In this document: in pieces, positions 44,776-56,947 of the stretch
How positions within the stretch are numbered: the first letter of the stretch is position 1
Layout: every line of letters starts with the position of its first letter
Source: Pilatotrama ljubarskyi
Taxonomy: Eukaryota > Basidiomycota > Agaricomycetes > Polyporales > Polyporaceae
Assembly (NCBI GenBank): GCA_022385805.1
Contig: MU277687.1
Location: 278,245 to 342,244 of the forward strand
Direction: 5' to 3'
DNA: 64,000 nt
Program-made: the position numbers and the translations under genes
The notes under the pieces: generated by a model
What the model saw: only the letters and a program-made list of their open reading frames with translations
What the model was told of the DNA's origin: nothing
Database searches by the model: none

Positions 44776-45830
44776 GCTCGAATCGCCCTATCTTCTCCTC
44801 TCCTCCTTACCGAACTATGTCCCCCCGTCTTCGTCTTCTCCGCCGAAAACACCTCGTGATCATCCACCATCTGCTTCTCTCTGCTCCTCCGTCGCGTTGC
44901 CTTTCTACTCATCCGGATCTGGATATTGGGTTATCCCTCCACTGTATTCATAGCTCAGCATACCCTTCCGTCTGCATACACAACACCATCCGCTCCTTCG
45001 CGCCGAGTTAGTCGGCTAATCGTATTCTTATGATGTATCTTACCTTGTAGAGTCCGTGTACTACACTTGTTCGAGGATAGAACGCCGTTAAACATACCAT
45101 AATCTGTGTGCCTGCCGCCGATCTTTCCTGAGTCGTTGCGAAGAAGACGCACGGTCGCGAGTGTGTGTCTGCCCTGCAAAGATGATAACTCTTGCAGGCA
45201 TGTTTACCACCGCGGCTTCACCTTGCTGCGCGCCGAGACTCAATCCCACACGCGTTTGCCCAAGAGGTGTACTTACATACGACATGCCGTGCATACTAAT
45301 TAGGTGATAGGAGCACGCGGCCTCCCGAGGGGATAGACTGGCCCCCCGGCTCGTTCGTCAACTGAGCCTCTTCATTCCTACCTCTGCCACTATGCGCTTC
45401 TCAGCGTGGCGCGGCAGACTCTGAATGGACGAATGACTGATGCACACAGACACTCATGGGCGGATGACCGCGATTTGTCAGGTGCGCTCGCCTGTTTGAT
45501 TGGCCGGCGGTCAGCATCTCCCAGAACGTGAGCAGAAATCTCATGCTATCACGGCCGGCTGCAGTGGCCTGAATGCTTCAAGCCAGTGGCCGAGGCGATT
45601 CGTACGTATATATAGTTCGGGGCGGGCGGTGGGACGAATGGAGTCGGCTGGACGGACAGTGCCTTCAAGTTCAGCGAACTCGCCCGTCTCCAGAAAGCTC
45701 CGAGGCTTGTTCTTTGGCGCCGACTCTACCGTCCTCAAAAGCTTTCCTCCGCAGAGTGCTCTCGCTCCGCACCGCTCGGATACCCCGCTAGACTGTTTCC
45801 TGGGCTTCCCGATTGCTTTGCATCTCTGCT
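44776..45830. other. Intergenic, no gene seen
   Basis: 1 kb holding the receptor 5 3' region and the promoter of the MFS gene. A TATATATA-type motif at 45606-45613 (CGTATATATAG) is a plausible TATA box about 220 bases before the ATG. No gene is seen. Confidence 0.4.
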
Positions 45831-48058
45831 ATGTCCGAGAAGGGCCACTATGATACAGAGGCGAAAGGCCAGGGGGACGCGGAGACGCCGATACCGTCAA
45901 GAGTCAAAGCCGTAGATCTGTTCGAGGACGGGACCGTCGGCCCAGTATACCAAGCAAAGGCTCGCGTTCTCAATGCCGCGATCCAGGAGATTGGGATGGG
46001 CAAATACCAGGTGCGCGCGCTCGTGCTGAGGTGAACGAGAAGATCTCCTCACCAAATATTGGTGCAGTGGTGGTTGTTTGCCGTCGCAGGGTTCGGATGG
46101 TTCGCGTGCGTCATCTTGCATCCATTAAACGTACCAGCAGATCACTGATCTTCATACCGGGCTTGCAGTGACAGCGTCTGGCCGGTGAGTGCGCTCATCA
46201 ACTGGCGGGAAGCCGCGAGGCTCCAGTGGACCGACTATCTGACTCGCGCGAATGCCTCTTGCAGCTCCTCGGAGGCCTCATCCTCAGCCCCGTAGTAAAC
46301 GAGTTTCGCTTCAATGGCCCATTCCTCTCGCTCGCGCTTAACATCGGCCTCTTCGTCGGTGCCGTCTTCTGGGGGCTCGGATGCGACATCTGGGGTCGTC
46401 GCTGGTCCTTCAACGTTACGCTCTTCCTCGCTGGGGTCTTCGGCCTCGCCGCCGGTGGTTCCCCGGACTTTATCACCCTCGCGTCGCTGCTGGCCGTACT
46501 GGGGTTGGGTGTAGGAGGGAACTTGCCGGTCGACTCGGCGGTGTTCCTGGACTTCGTGCCAGGGAGCCATCAGTATTTGCTCACCATCCTCTCGATTTGG
46601 TGGTCTGTCGGCCAGCTCGTCGCCAGCTTCGTAGGTCGCAGCCGCTCTTGCCTTTTTCACATGCTTGCTGAGCCTCGTACGCTGGTATAGGTTGCCTGGC
46701 CGCTCATTGCGAACTTCTCGTGCCCCCAAGGGTCCACCACCTGCACGCGCGCTGAGAACATGGGCTGGCGCTACCTCCTCTTCACACTCGGAGGCATGAC
46801 GCTCCTCCTGTGGGCGATCCGCTTCTTCGTCTTCCCCCTTTACGAAAGCCCGCGATTCCTCGTCGGCCGTGGGCGCGACGCCGAGGCTGTCGCTGTCGTG
46901 CAGCGTATCGCCCAGTTCAACGGCACGACGACTGCGCTCGAGGTGCGCGATTTGGAGGCGGCCGGGGAGGCTGTCCTGAGCGCGAAGGACGGCGAGGCGG
47001 GGAAGCGCGAGAAGAGGGTATTGAGCAAGAGCTCGGTGTTCACGCTGGACCATATCAAGGGCCTGTTCGAGACGCCGAAGTTGGCGTGGTCGACGAGTCT
47101 GCTCATCTTTCTATGGGGTGAGTGTTCTGCGCGAAAAAGTGAGGTTGGTTCGGGGTGGGGTCACTGACGGCTCGCAGGTATCATCGGTCTTGCTTCGACG
47201 CTCTACAACAGCTTCTTGCCATACTTGTGAGTACGATTCTCCTGCGGTCGATGCTCTGCAGTACTGACGGACGATCCCGCATAGACTGGCCAGCCGCGGA
47301 GCAAAGTTCGGCGACAGCTCCTACTACATTACCTATCGAAACGTACGCCCACTCACCCTCATCACCTCACCTCCCCTCCTTGCCACTTAACTAACCCGTC
47401 CCCCTTTTGCCCTTACAGCAAGTCATCCTCGGCGTAATAGGCGTCCCCGGCGCCTTCCTCGCGGGGTGGGCCGTCGAGCAGCCGTACGTCGGGCGCAAGG
47501 GCACCCTGGCGCTCTCCGCGGGCGAGTATCCCGTTCTCTGCACGCCTTGGCATTACTCAACGACCCCCCGCGTAAGATAGGGCTCACCGGCGTGTTTTTG
47601 TTCGCGTCGACCACCGCTAGGAGCTCGAACGCGCTCCTCGGGTGGAACTGCGGGTATGCGTTCCATAGCAACGTGAGTTCGCGGTCCCTCTCCTCTCGCG
47701 GACGCCCTGTCGGGCGAGTCTAGGAGCATGCATGCTGACGAGAAGGGCGCGCGCTAGATCATGTACGGTGTGTTGTACGCCATCTCCCCGGAACTCTTCC
47801 CCGCAAAAGACCGCGGAACAGGTAACGGGCTCACCGCGACTGCCACGCGCGTTTTCGGCATCATCGTACGTCTCATCTCCTCTTGATGTTGACACCCCCT
47901 CGAGCTGAGCGACGTCCATGGGGCAGGCGCCGGTCATTGCGCTGTACGCGAACCTCGAGACCGCCGTCCCGGTGTACGTCTCGGGCGGGCTGATCATCGG
48001 GGCAGGGCTCGTCGCGCTTCTGCTTCCCTATGAGCCGCGGGGCAAGGCGTCGATCTGA
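45831..48058 (+). CDS. Major facilitator superfamily transporter (sugar/organic solute type)
   Basis: Eleven exons (45831-46010, 46068-46105, 46169-46184, 46265-46630, 46691-47117, 47178-47226, 47285-47342, 47419-47521, 47581-47672, 47758-47865, 47927-48058) give 522 residues with about twelve hydrophobic helices. MFS motif A is visible after helix 2 (GCDIWGRRWSF), the first helix is GFGWFADSVWP-type, and a charged loop (GKREKRVLSKSS) separates the two halves. The layout resembles the SVOP/sugar-transporter-like group found in fungi, with a long cytosolic N-terminus. Substrate cannot be told. Exon 3 has only 16 bases, and the intron after exon 8 starts with GC (G|GCGAGT) rather than GT, with acceptor GATAG at 47580; both choices keep the frame. 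It begins the gene-dense conserved right flank of the mating locus. Confidence 0.85.
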
Positions 48059-48738
48059 CCTGACGACGAGGACGACGTGCCCCAGCTCCGAGTCCTCGGC
48101 TCGAGGGCTCGAGGGCTCATGATCGTCACAGCTCCGGCTGCGAGCGCGAGTGTGAAGAGAAGAATGATTCAAGAATAGAGGTAAGATGTTATGGTCCGTT
48201 TCGACTTTCTTTGGCGGATGGGCGGGCGGCGAAGCTCGAACAGACATGTGCGGGGACCGCGGACGTTAGTGCTAGAATCTGTAGCTCTTGCTTTCTTGTA
48301 CCAGCGCTGTAATTCATGGTGTGTTCAGATCGATGGACGGTTAGTCGTCGGAGCATGTTGCGGACGTGCATGACGCGATGCGATTGAGATGGGGCATGGT
48401 AGACAGACAGGCGATGGATGATGCATGAGTGCAGAGTAACTATGGGGAAGAACGAATCGTGGGATGAATAGAGATATCCAGGAAGAGCGAGCATTGGGTA
48501 CGAGACTATCGAAGAATGAAGGAGAAGGGAAAGACAGAGGAGAAAGAGAGAACGAAAGAGATTCCAGAGACGAAAAACCTAGGATGCGAAGGAAAGAGAC
48601 CCAGCCGAGCCGTATGAGAAAATCGGACAATCCGAAACCTGCTCCTATTCCAATTCTGCAGGGGGTCATGATGGCCGACCCGTCAGCAGAGCATCCCTCC
48701 TTGCGAGCGATGGTCAACCTTCGTGCAGTGAGCCCTGT
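48059..48738. other. Convergent 3' region
   Basis: 680 bases between convergent genes; a purine-rich GAAAGAGAG tract lies at about 48520-48600. No gene seen. Confidence 0.4.
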
Positions 48739-51630
48739 TCAGCGAGGCCCGCCATCCCAGCTCGACCGCTTCCGCTTGTTGTCGCTCCCCTTCGTGAGCA
48801 GCAGGTCCTGTGGCGAGACAACGCTCTGACCGCGATGGTGCGAAGACGGCATCCGCTGCAATCCCTGGGCGGTCGAAAGCGTGCCCCCTCCGGCCTGCGG
48901 GTTCCGCCACGCCTGGAACATCGGGATGTACTGCGTGAGCGACGGCGGGAGCCCCGAGAGCGTCCTCGATGTCATCGCGAACGACTGCGCGAGGTCGAGC
49001 GCCTGGCCCTGGCGCACTTGCTCTGCCGCGGACGCATCGACACCCTCCGCTCCTTGCGAGCCTGACGCTGCTGGGTTTGCCCCGTTCAGCGTGGTATAGT
49101 AGTGCAGGTCCAAGAAGGGCAAGTCGTAGTTCGAGTTAGGATTCGGGTTCTCGCTAGCGCCGGCGGCGCTAGAGACGCCCGCGCTCGGAACACTTGCTGA
49201 TGCAGGCGCGCCGGGGAGCTTCCACATCTCGTTCGCCGTCTGAGTGAGGGACGAGAACATGGTCGCCGGCTGTGCGGTGTGCGGCTGCTGGTCCGTGTGC
49301 ATGGGGAGGTAGTCCATGAGCGACATGGAGCGCGTAGGCGAGACGAGCGGTTTCGGGCGAATCTGCTGCGTCTGGGGCGCGCGGAGGTCGTACGAGCGGT
49401 GCTCCGACGGCGGTACGGAGATGGAGCGATTGTGCGAGGGCGAGACGTGCATGCCCGGCTGCATTCGCCGCATGCGGTCGCGCGACTGGGGCGTGCCCGG
49501 CGGGGTATCGTGGTTCTCCTGGGCCTCCTGTGTGAGCCCGATGATCTCCTCGAGCGTTTGTGGCGGCAGGGAGAATGAGCTCAGGTCGGACAGACTGAGC
49601 GTGGGCTTGGTGTTGTCCTCGGGCGCGGGGGTGTCGACCGTCTCCATAGGCACAGCAACGTCGGGGTCGTCGAGCGTGATCGATGTGAGCTCAATCTCGT
49701 CGATGCCCGGCAGCGCAGGCGTATGAAGCGCAGAGTGCATCGCCGCGTTGCTCGTTGGCTGTACGCCTGACAGCCCAAGGCCTGCTTCGCCGAAGCCAAA
49801 GCCAGGGCCGTAGTCCGTCGAGTGCTGGGGCTGATGTGTGCGCGTACCGAAGATGAGGTCACCGGCGTAGTTCGAATGGTGTGTGAAGCCTCTGTAGCTA
49901 CTCGATGCAAACATGTCCGGGTCGGAGAAGGTCGAATGTGTGTCGCCGACGCCGATCTCTGACGCGAAGTCGTGCGCGAAAGACGTGGGAAAGAGGTCAT
50001 AGCGGTCCAGCACGCCGTGGTTCATGTGGGCGAACGAGAAGGGCGAGGAAGGTGAGGGTGAGAATCCGCCAAGGTACGATGAAGAACTGCTGGATGAAGG
50101 CTCGAGGCGGGGGTTCGCAGAGAGCCAGTCTTGGGGACCCCACGCAGACTTGCCGATCATCTGGTTCGAGCCGTCATTGCGACCGGGGAAGGGCGAGTTG
50201 AAGTATTCACTGACAGAGAGATGCGAGGATGTGGGCGAAGCAGCGTTGGTGGCGGTCGACCACACGCTAGAGTGGACAGGGGTCTCGACGCCGGAGGACC
50301 ATGCCTGGGACTGTGACGAATCTGTCATCTCGGACAGGGATGAGCTGGGGTTGTAGTCGGAGATAGTGACGGTATCAATGAGCGCGTCCTCCGCATGCAT
50401 CTCCACCTCCTGGGAGATAGCTTCAGGCGTCATAGGGACCTCCCCTGCGCATGGTACTTCTGCGGGTGGCATAGATGTGAGAGCCTCCTTGAGGAACGAC
50501 CCAGGGCCCTCCTCATCGTCAGAGCTATCCTCGTCTTCAGACACGTTCGCGCTCTCTGGTACGCTCTTTGTGCCGCCTCTGAAGAGACCCTGATCTGTGT
50601 GTCTCCGCTTCCTCCGCACAGGACCGGCGGCGCTGGTGGACGCGAGCGCGTCGTCTGTGGCCGCACGAGCAGGCTGCGGGGGCTGATCCCTCTTCTTCTT
50701 GGTCGTGTTGCGGGGTTTGTAGCCCGCAGCCTGGTAGAGGTCCGGAAACGCGTTGCGGAAGCGGTCGCGCAGATCAGTCGACCGCCGATTCTGCGCCTGG
50801 AAGATGGGGTCTTTCACGATCGTCGCCCACACAGTGCCGTGCTTGTCGTAGCCCGCCTTCAAGGCGCGGTCTTCCTCCTCAGTGAAGGGGCGTCGCTTCT
50901 TGCTCCTCGTCTTCTCAAAGATAGAGGTTCCATCCGGGAGCGCGGAGCGCACTTTCGAAGATAGATGCGTCTTGGCATTAGGATAGTGCTGCCTATATGC
51001 GTCCGGATAGTACGTGCGGAAGCTGGATCGCAGCATGGGTATACAAGTGTCATTCGTACGGAATAGCTACGCACCGGTCCTTGAGGTCGACAGGTGACCG
51101 ACCATCAAACTTGAACTCGGGGTCATTGAGGATAGACTTCCAGTTGCCGACGCCCCACTAGCCCGAGGACGATGTCAGAGGACCTACAGATGAGACCCAC
51201 GTACTACGCCACATACCTTGTTGCACCCAGCAACGAGCATCTGAGTCTCCTCCATCGTCCATTTCTTCCGTGGTCTCTTCTCCGGTAGCGGGGCCTGTGG
51301 CTGCGAGGGCTGCGCGCCCGTACTGGACTCCCCGTCCGCGCGCTGCTCGTCCATGGCTATCTTGCGCATCTTGCCCCTCTTCTCCGGACCAGACGTTGTG
51401 GATGACGAGGCCGCTTCGGCGTCGCCAGAGTGCACGCCCAAGCCGGTGTCGTCCCGGAAGCTCCATGCGGGGAAGATGCGCGGGGAAGACGGGAGCGCGA
51501 GCGAGACGCGGCGTTGCTTCGCGAGCGATGGCGACGGCGGAAACGGCGCGGTGAACGAGAATGTGGATGATGAGGGCAGTGCAGACGTCGAGGGGGTGTT
51601 CGAGCTCATCGTTGCTGCTGAGGCGTCCAT
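48739..51630 (-). CDS. Double telobox Myb/SANT DNA-binding protein (Teb1/Tay1-like)
   Basis: Exons 51630-51217, 51157-51075 and 51022-48739 give 926 residues. Two Myb/SANT repeats lie near the N-terminus: the first starts RKKWTMEETQMLVAGCNK (about 121-138) and ends in VDLKDRFR (about 160-167); the second is RRPFTEEEDRALKAGYDKHG (about 209-228) ending STDLRDRFR (about 247-255). VDLKDRFR is the telobox, which recognises TTAGGG-like DNA. Two tandem telobox Myb repeats are the layout of Teb1 of fission yeast and Tay1 of Yarrowia and Ustilago, which bind telomeric repeats and promoters. The rest is disordered, Ser/Pro-rich and acidic (a likely activation region, SEDEDSSDDEEG). It acts in the nucleus. 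Splices interrupt both ends of the first repeat, as often seen in Myb genes. Confidence 0.8.
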
Positions 51631-52033
51631 GGCGATGTCGCAGAGTCGAGTGAGCGAGCGGTCTCAGATATGCTGGTCGCTCAAGCGCAGGATTGGCTGG
51701 GGATTGTCGTCACCGCGGCTTATGATGTCTGGGAGAGAAATGAAAAGCAGGAGGCTGGATAAGTATCCCAAAAGTAGTGCAGGCGGCGAGTACACGTTGA
51801 GGGGCCCTGTGATATGGGGAACGTGTTGTGATGGACATGCGCGAGGCGCGAGGTGGTCGTCGCGGACAAAGCTCAGCAGTTCACGGCCACCGCTGCTCAG
51901 CCCGGCTCTTTCCTCAGCCACAGGCTGCATATCTGTCCCGCTCGGGCATGCATCTGCATAGCGAATATATCATGCGAAAACAGGCTAATTAACGCTCCAA
52001 ATGCTAGTGTACATGGTACTCCGACTACGCCAT
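51631..52033. other. Intergenic, no gene seen
   Basis: 400 bases between the Myb gene start and the stop codon of the Rpn9 gene; only promoter and 3' UTR sequence is expected. Confidence 0.4.
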
Positions 52034-53558
52034 TCAGCTGTTCACCAAGACCTCCGGGGCGATGCGCTCTTCTACCTGGTGCAGCTTAGAGTTCCACGCT
52101 GCAAGTCGCTGCGCAAGCTGGCCGATCTGTTCTCTGGAGAGCACTCGCGGCTGCACCCAGGTGATTTGCGCCGTCTGGTCGACCTGGTCCAGTGAGCCCT
52201 TGATCAACTTCAAGCTGTGAATGGGTACTACTCAGCAACCGACGCCTCGACGCCTGCAGACGCTCGAACGTGCATACCTCAGCGCTTTCATTACCAGGTG
52301 TTCCACTTCGTCGAGGGGCAAGTGCGTCTCCTCGGCAATGGTCTGGAACGACATGGTTCTGTCATACGCGCCTCGCTTGAACACCGACTCGATGAGCGCC
52401 ATGAGACAGATCTTCTGTCGCAAGAACGGGTAGTTTTCTTGCAGGATCGGCTGCGCGCATAGAATGATCAGTCAAAGGCTGGCGGGGACATCGAGCCAAC
52501 ACACCTCTTTAGGGAAGAGAGGCGAGAGTGCTTCGAACTTGCCGATATTACCCTCGTTGAATGTGAACAGCAGCTTCTTAATCCACTCGTGGGGAGTGCT
52601 ATCAAGCGCATCGAGGATGGGATGCATGAGCTGTGGTCGAGCATAATGAGCGACGCGTCGCCAGATCTGGTAACTAGGATTGGCGACGTACCAGTTCGCC
52701 AAAGTTGTAGATCGTGTCACCCAGGAAGGCAGCAATGCCTAGGTCGTGCGCTCGAAGCAGACGCTCCTCGGCCGTCAAGTCCTTTGCGGGGTCAATGCAG
52801 GCCAGGTACAGGAGAGAATTCTTGTAGTAGGGCGCGTACTCCGCCTTGGACTGCAACGCAGCCAGGAACCCGTCAATGATCGCTGTCAAGGTGCACACAT
52901 GAGCCTCCCACCTTGTAGTAGTCCGCAGCAACCCCATAATACGCCGCGTTCACGGACGGGTCAACGCTAGACAATTCGTCGAGCACCTTCCACGCCGCGT
53001 CGATATCGTTCTTCGTGCCCTCGTGGTCACCATATAGGAGCTTCGCATGGGCGAGGGAGGAAAGCAGGAGGACGTGCGCCTCGGGGGACTTCTCAGTGTT
53101 TGCTCGTTCAAGAAGGTCCGTCAGGAACTGGAGGTGCGTAACCGGGTCTTGCAGCTCCCCATGAGTCGCTACGCAGCGGAAGCATTCTATGACGTAGACT
53201 CACTGTCAATCTCCTTTGAGACCTTCACCCCCATCTCGACCAGACGGAGTTGATTCAGCCTCGACTCGAAGTCGCGCACGAACTTGTTGAAGACGTCCAC
53301 CCGGTAGGGTTTCGACAGTGGGTGGTCGAAGAACTCGAAGAGCTTGTTCGTCAGTTGATGCCATAGCCTATAAAACAGTCAGCCAAGGGCATGGGATACA
53401 CAAAGGGGACTCGATACAGACTTACGGCTGTATAGTGACCGGAAGGACTCGAAGAATGGATGGAGTTCTTGTGGTGTCTCCGAGATAGCCAGTGTGAGGA
53501 ACTCGTCGACATCAATCTTGGGGGCCTTCGCCTTGTCAACCGCCATGGGTGCAGCCAT
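52034..53558 (-). CDS. rpn9: 26S proteasome regulatory subunit Rpn9 (PSMD13)
   Basis: Seven exons (53558-53422, 53367-53204, 53147-52912, 52850-52692, 52630-52505, 52450-52278, 52214-52034) give 391 residues, close to the yeast and human subunits. Rpn9 is a PCI-domain subunit of the proteasome lid, which helps hold the Rpn8-Rpn11 deubiquitinase in the 19S particle. Diagnostic stretches are KLWHQLTNKLFEF early on, HVLLLSSLAHAKLLYGD, DTIYNFGELLMHPILDAL, and the C-terminal PCI winged helix TIAEETHLPLDEVEHLVMKAL followed by ITWVQPRVL. Exon 1 must end at AA|GTCTGT (not the tempting GTAAGT one codon before) to give the conserved R-K-L-W. Acts in nucleus and cytoplasm. Single-copy housekeeping gene used as a right-flank marker. 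Confidence 0.95.
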
Positions 53559-54934
53559 CTTGGATCAGAGACGAAGTGGAGGTGTAGTTGTCGTAGGTAA
53601 GTGCGTGTGCAATTACGCGGCCGTGTGATCGAGCGCGAGGACGCGTAGGCGTTCTTTGCACATGTTTGGCAAGAGCCTCTGATCCTAACCCGCGCAAACA
53701 ACGCATCTCACTCTTGGCGTCTCCCACTGCCACTGGCCAGCGTCTACGACCCTTCACTGTTGACTCTCAAGGCGTCCGTGTAGTTCTTCATGCACTTCAA
53801 GATGCCCGTATGAGAGCACGTAGGCGCTGATTTGCTTTCCGGCGCTTAGGGAAGACGCAAGGACCGTGGTAGGTTTACACGCTTCAGCCCAGCATTCCGG
53901 GGACATTCGAAGCCGGTGAGTCATGAGGCCGAATCCTTTCATGCGCACTTCAATGGAGGCAAGCCCACATCGATTTAGGTGAGTCCTTAGCCGACTAGTG
54001 TGCGAAGCCTATCGCCACCGACATGACACTTTGCATGGATGCGGTCTTTGCAATGGCAGTCGGGGCACGAAAACGTCTCCCAGTTGTCCGTTCGAACACG
54101 CCCGCTCTGGGTCCGAGGTTCTCTTGAGCCAGCGCACACTACTCAGTTGGTTGTACAGGCGCGCTGGTCCATCGAGCCCGTTCTTGGTATGTCCGCGAGT
54201 CATACCGAGACTCCCGCCCAGCGCTATTAGCTCGTATCAATCCCGTGCTGCGACTTCTGCTCCACAGTCTGCATCGTCCCTGTCAGCTTAAAATTCGTTC
54301 ATATACGGCGTCCTTACGGCATAAGCGCATTTTTTCTCTTGATCCTGCGCCCATCGGACTGCCGACAGTGCACTAACTCGCTGTCCTTCTCTGTTGTTCG
54401 CAAATTTCTCCGTCGACCGAGATGCGAGATGCGTCCTTCATCTAATCCAGGCCCCGATCGCGGCGAAGATCCGCTGCCAGGATCTAGACGGTGGCAGAAA
54501 AAGTAGAACGCCAACCCGCCCGCTCCGATGCTGTGCTCGAGCATGTGAGGAAGCCGACTGTCACGGAGAATTGCCCAGGCGCCCGCAACTTCCCCCCACA
54601 GGCCTCCCCTGTTCATCGAGACGTACGTCGGCTCTCGGTGCGTTTCACGGCCGCGCCACTGGATGCGTGTCCGACCTGCCCTCGGAAAGGCACCGTGGCG
54701 CCGACGTGCGGGTGCGGGAGGGCAGTCCCGCGGCTGATATTCGTGTTCTAGCCAAGCAGGCGTGCGCGCATTTTTCACGCGTTGCGGTAAGTGAACTCTG
54801 CTCCGTGTGTAGACATCAGCCATCCTGGACGGACGTGGACATTCCCTTATATGTTTCTCCAAGAAGCTTGGTTCAGCATTCACGTCCCCCTCGGTCAGTG
54901 CATCCACGGACCTCCGAACCTCGCATACCCCACA
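53559..54934. other. Divergent promoter region, no gene seen
   Basis: 1.4 kb between the divergent Rpn9 and monocarboxylate-transporter-like genes. Several open frames of 60-200 codons exist on both strands but overlap each other and have no domain signs; I call none of them. Confidence 0.4.
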
Positions 54935-56557
54935 ATGGCTACCGTTTCTCTAGCAGTTGTTCGGGACCAGCCCAACTATGGCTCTGTCGCTCGGCACTCT
55001 GCCGTTTCTCTGGGGGAAGAACGGGGCTCGAAGAAGGAGGTCCAGGATCTTTTAGACGGTGGGCTTGCGGCCTGGCTCACCGTCTTCGGAGCGTTCCTTG
55101 CCCTGTTCTGCTCCTTCGGCCAAATGAACGCGTTCGGAACGTTTCAGTCGTGGTACACCACACACCAACTGCAAGACATGGATCCGTCATCGGTCGCCTG
55201 GATCGGATCAGTGCAGCTATGGGTGTTCTTCTTCTCTGTAAGTCTTCCCTCCGGTCGGGCTTCCCTCATGACGACTCTCTTACCTACGTGCGCCTTTCAG
55301 GGCGGTTTCATCGGCCGCATGTTCGACATGTATGGACCGCGGGCGATAATGACGCTCGGTACCACGGTGTATGTGGCCAGCATCATGCTGACGAGCGTCG
55401 CCGGAGCGTACCACGAGTACATACTCGCACAAGGCGTCCTCTCCGGTCTCGGCGTAGGCATGTTGTGCGTAACGCCCTTCTGTGGTCTACCGCATCGTCC
55501 TCATCAGCTTCATGCCGCTCGGACAGGTTTTACCCACCGTTAGCATCAATATCTACTCACTTCAACAAATACCGGGCGACCGCGCTTGGAATAGCGATGG
55601 TGGGCTCCGGCTTAGGTGAGCGCAGCTGACCACTTAGCGGGTGTATCCGAGAGCTGACCTTCTCCCGTCCATGCAGGCGGCACTGTCTACCCAATAGCAC
55701 TGCAGCACTTGTTCGGCCGCGTCGGATTCGCCTGGGGGCTGCGAGTGTCAGCCATGATCTGCTTTGTGCTCTGTGCAGTCGCAACCGCAACTGTCACGAG
55801 CCGCATCGCTCCCGGGAAGGTCGAGACGCATGAGTCATGGTTTAACATATCGGCGCTCAGGGATTCCCGCTTCTTCCTTCTCGTGATAGGAAGCTGCTTC
55901 ATGTCATTCGGTATGTCATGCGCCGTTTAGCACCCGTCTCTCTTAGGTGCAGCCAGCTAACAGACCGTTCTCCACAGGACTCTTCACGCCGTTTTGCTAC
56001 ATCGTCTCATACGCCACCGACAACGGCATCGATTCCAACGCCGCTTTCTACGTTCTCGCATTGCTCAATCTCGCGAGCGTGATCGGCCGCATAGCCCCCG
56101 CGCATTTCGCCGATGCCTTCGGCCGTTTCGCCCTCCTCGTCCCGTGTGCCTTCCTCGCGGGCCTCTCCTCGATCGTCCTGTGGTCGACCGCTCGCTCGCT
56201 TGCGCAGCTCCTCGCTTACGCCGCGCTGTACGGCCTGTTCTCTGGGGCGTTCAACGCGTTGATCGTACCCTGCATCGCGCAGATCTCCGACATCAGGGAG
56301 ATTGGGATGAGGATTGGTCTTCTGTATAGTGTGATCTCGTTCCCGTGAGTTCCCGTTCCTCCGGGTTCGAACGGGTTGCTAACTTCGCCTCGCGCAGGTC
56401 GCTCGTCGGCAATCCGGCTGCAGGAGCTCTCCTGACGGCCTGCAACGGCTCGTATACAGGACTAATATGCATGAGCGGCGTCAGCGTCATCCTGGCGTCT
56501 CTGTTCATGCTCCTGTCCAAGCTGAAGATCAACCCGGACCTCTTTGCACGAGTGTAG
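54935..56557 (+). CDS. MFS monocarboxylate-transporter-like protein
   Basis: Six exons (54935-55237, 55301-55464, 55527-55615, 55677-55910, 55978-56344, 56398-56557) give 438 residues. After a short cytosolic N-terminus comes LDGGLAAWLTVFGAFLALF, the monocarboxylate porter signature before helix 1 (Asp-Gly-Gly...Trp). Motif A is FDMYGPRAIM, and later helices include FYPPLASISTHFNKYRATALG and the GLFSGAFNALIVPC helix. This is the fungal Mch/MCT-like group of the major facilitator superfamily; substrates are mostly unknown, and many members do not carry monocarboxylates. Junctions were set by keeping these conserved segments in frame; the exon 2/3 junction spans GMLFYPP. Plasma membrane or organelle location cannot be told. 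Confidence 0.85.
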
Positions 56558-56947
56558 CATGATTCAATCACGACACCTCATGAGCATCTCTCGGACATCG
56601 CGAGCGCATAACCTATCATTATCCACGCACGCCAACATATGTACTATAAACATCTTGGGTATCCATGTACAGTACTAGACGGAATCCACACATACATTAC
56701 AATTGCATAAGACCTCGCGGCAAGGGGTGCTCTGACACAGAACATGACAACCTCACTTCGGCATACACCAGTATGCACAGGTTCAAACAAGCTGTCAAGA
56801 AGACCGGCCTTGGAGCTTCGGCGTCTACCCACCCTCAGACCCCGTCCGGAACGCCGTCCGCAGGACACCAGTACAGCATCGTGGCAGGAACACAGCACCG
56901 TACGCACCCATACACATCCCTTCGGAGCCCAACCCACCGGCCCAGCA
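56558..56947. other. Convergent 3' region
   Basis: 390 bases between the transporter and the MYND pseudogene; TA-rich 3' UTR-like sequence (ATATGTACTATAAAC near 56637), nothing else seen. Confidence 0.35.

Noticed and set aside
3781..45830. Possible homeodomain (A locus) mating genes
   Set aside because: No homeodomain sequence (WFxNxR) was found on either strand; this is only a pheromone/receptor locus.
54394..54934. Long open frames upstream of the monocarboxylate-transporter-like gene
   Set aside because: They overlap on both strands, lack domains, and the transporter exons are read in another frame.
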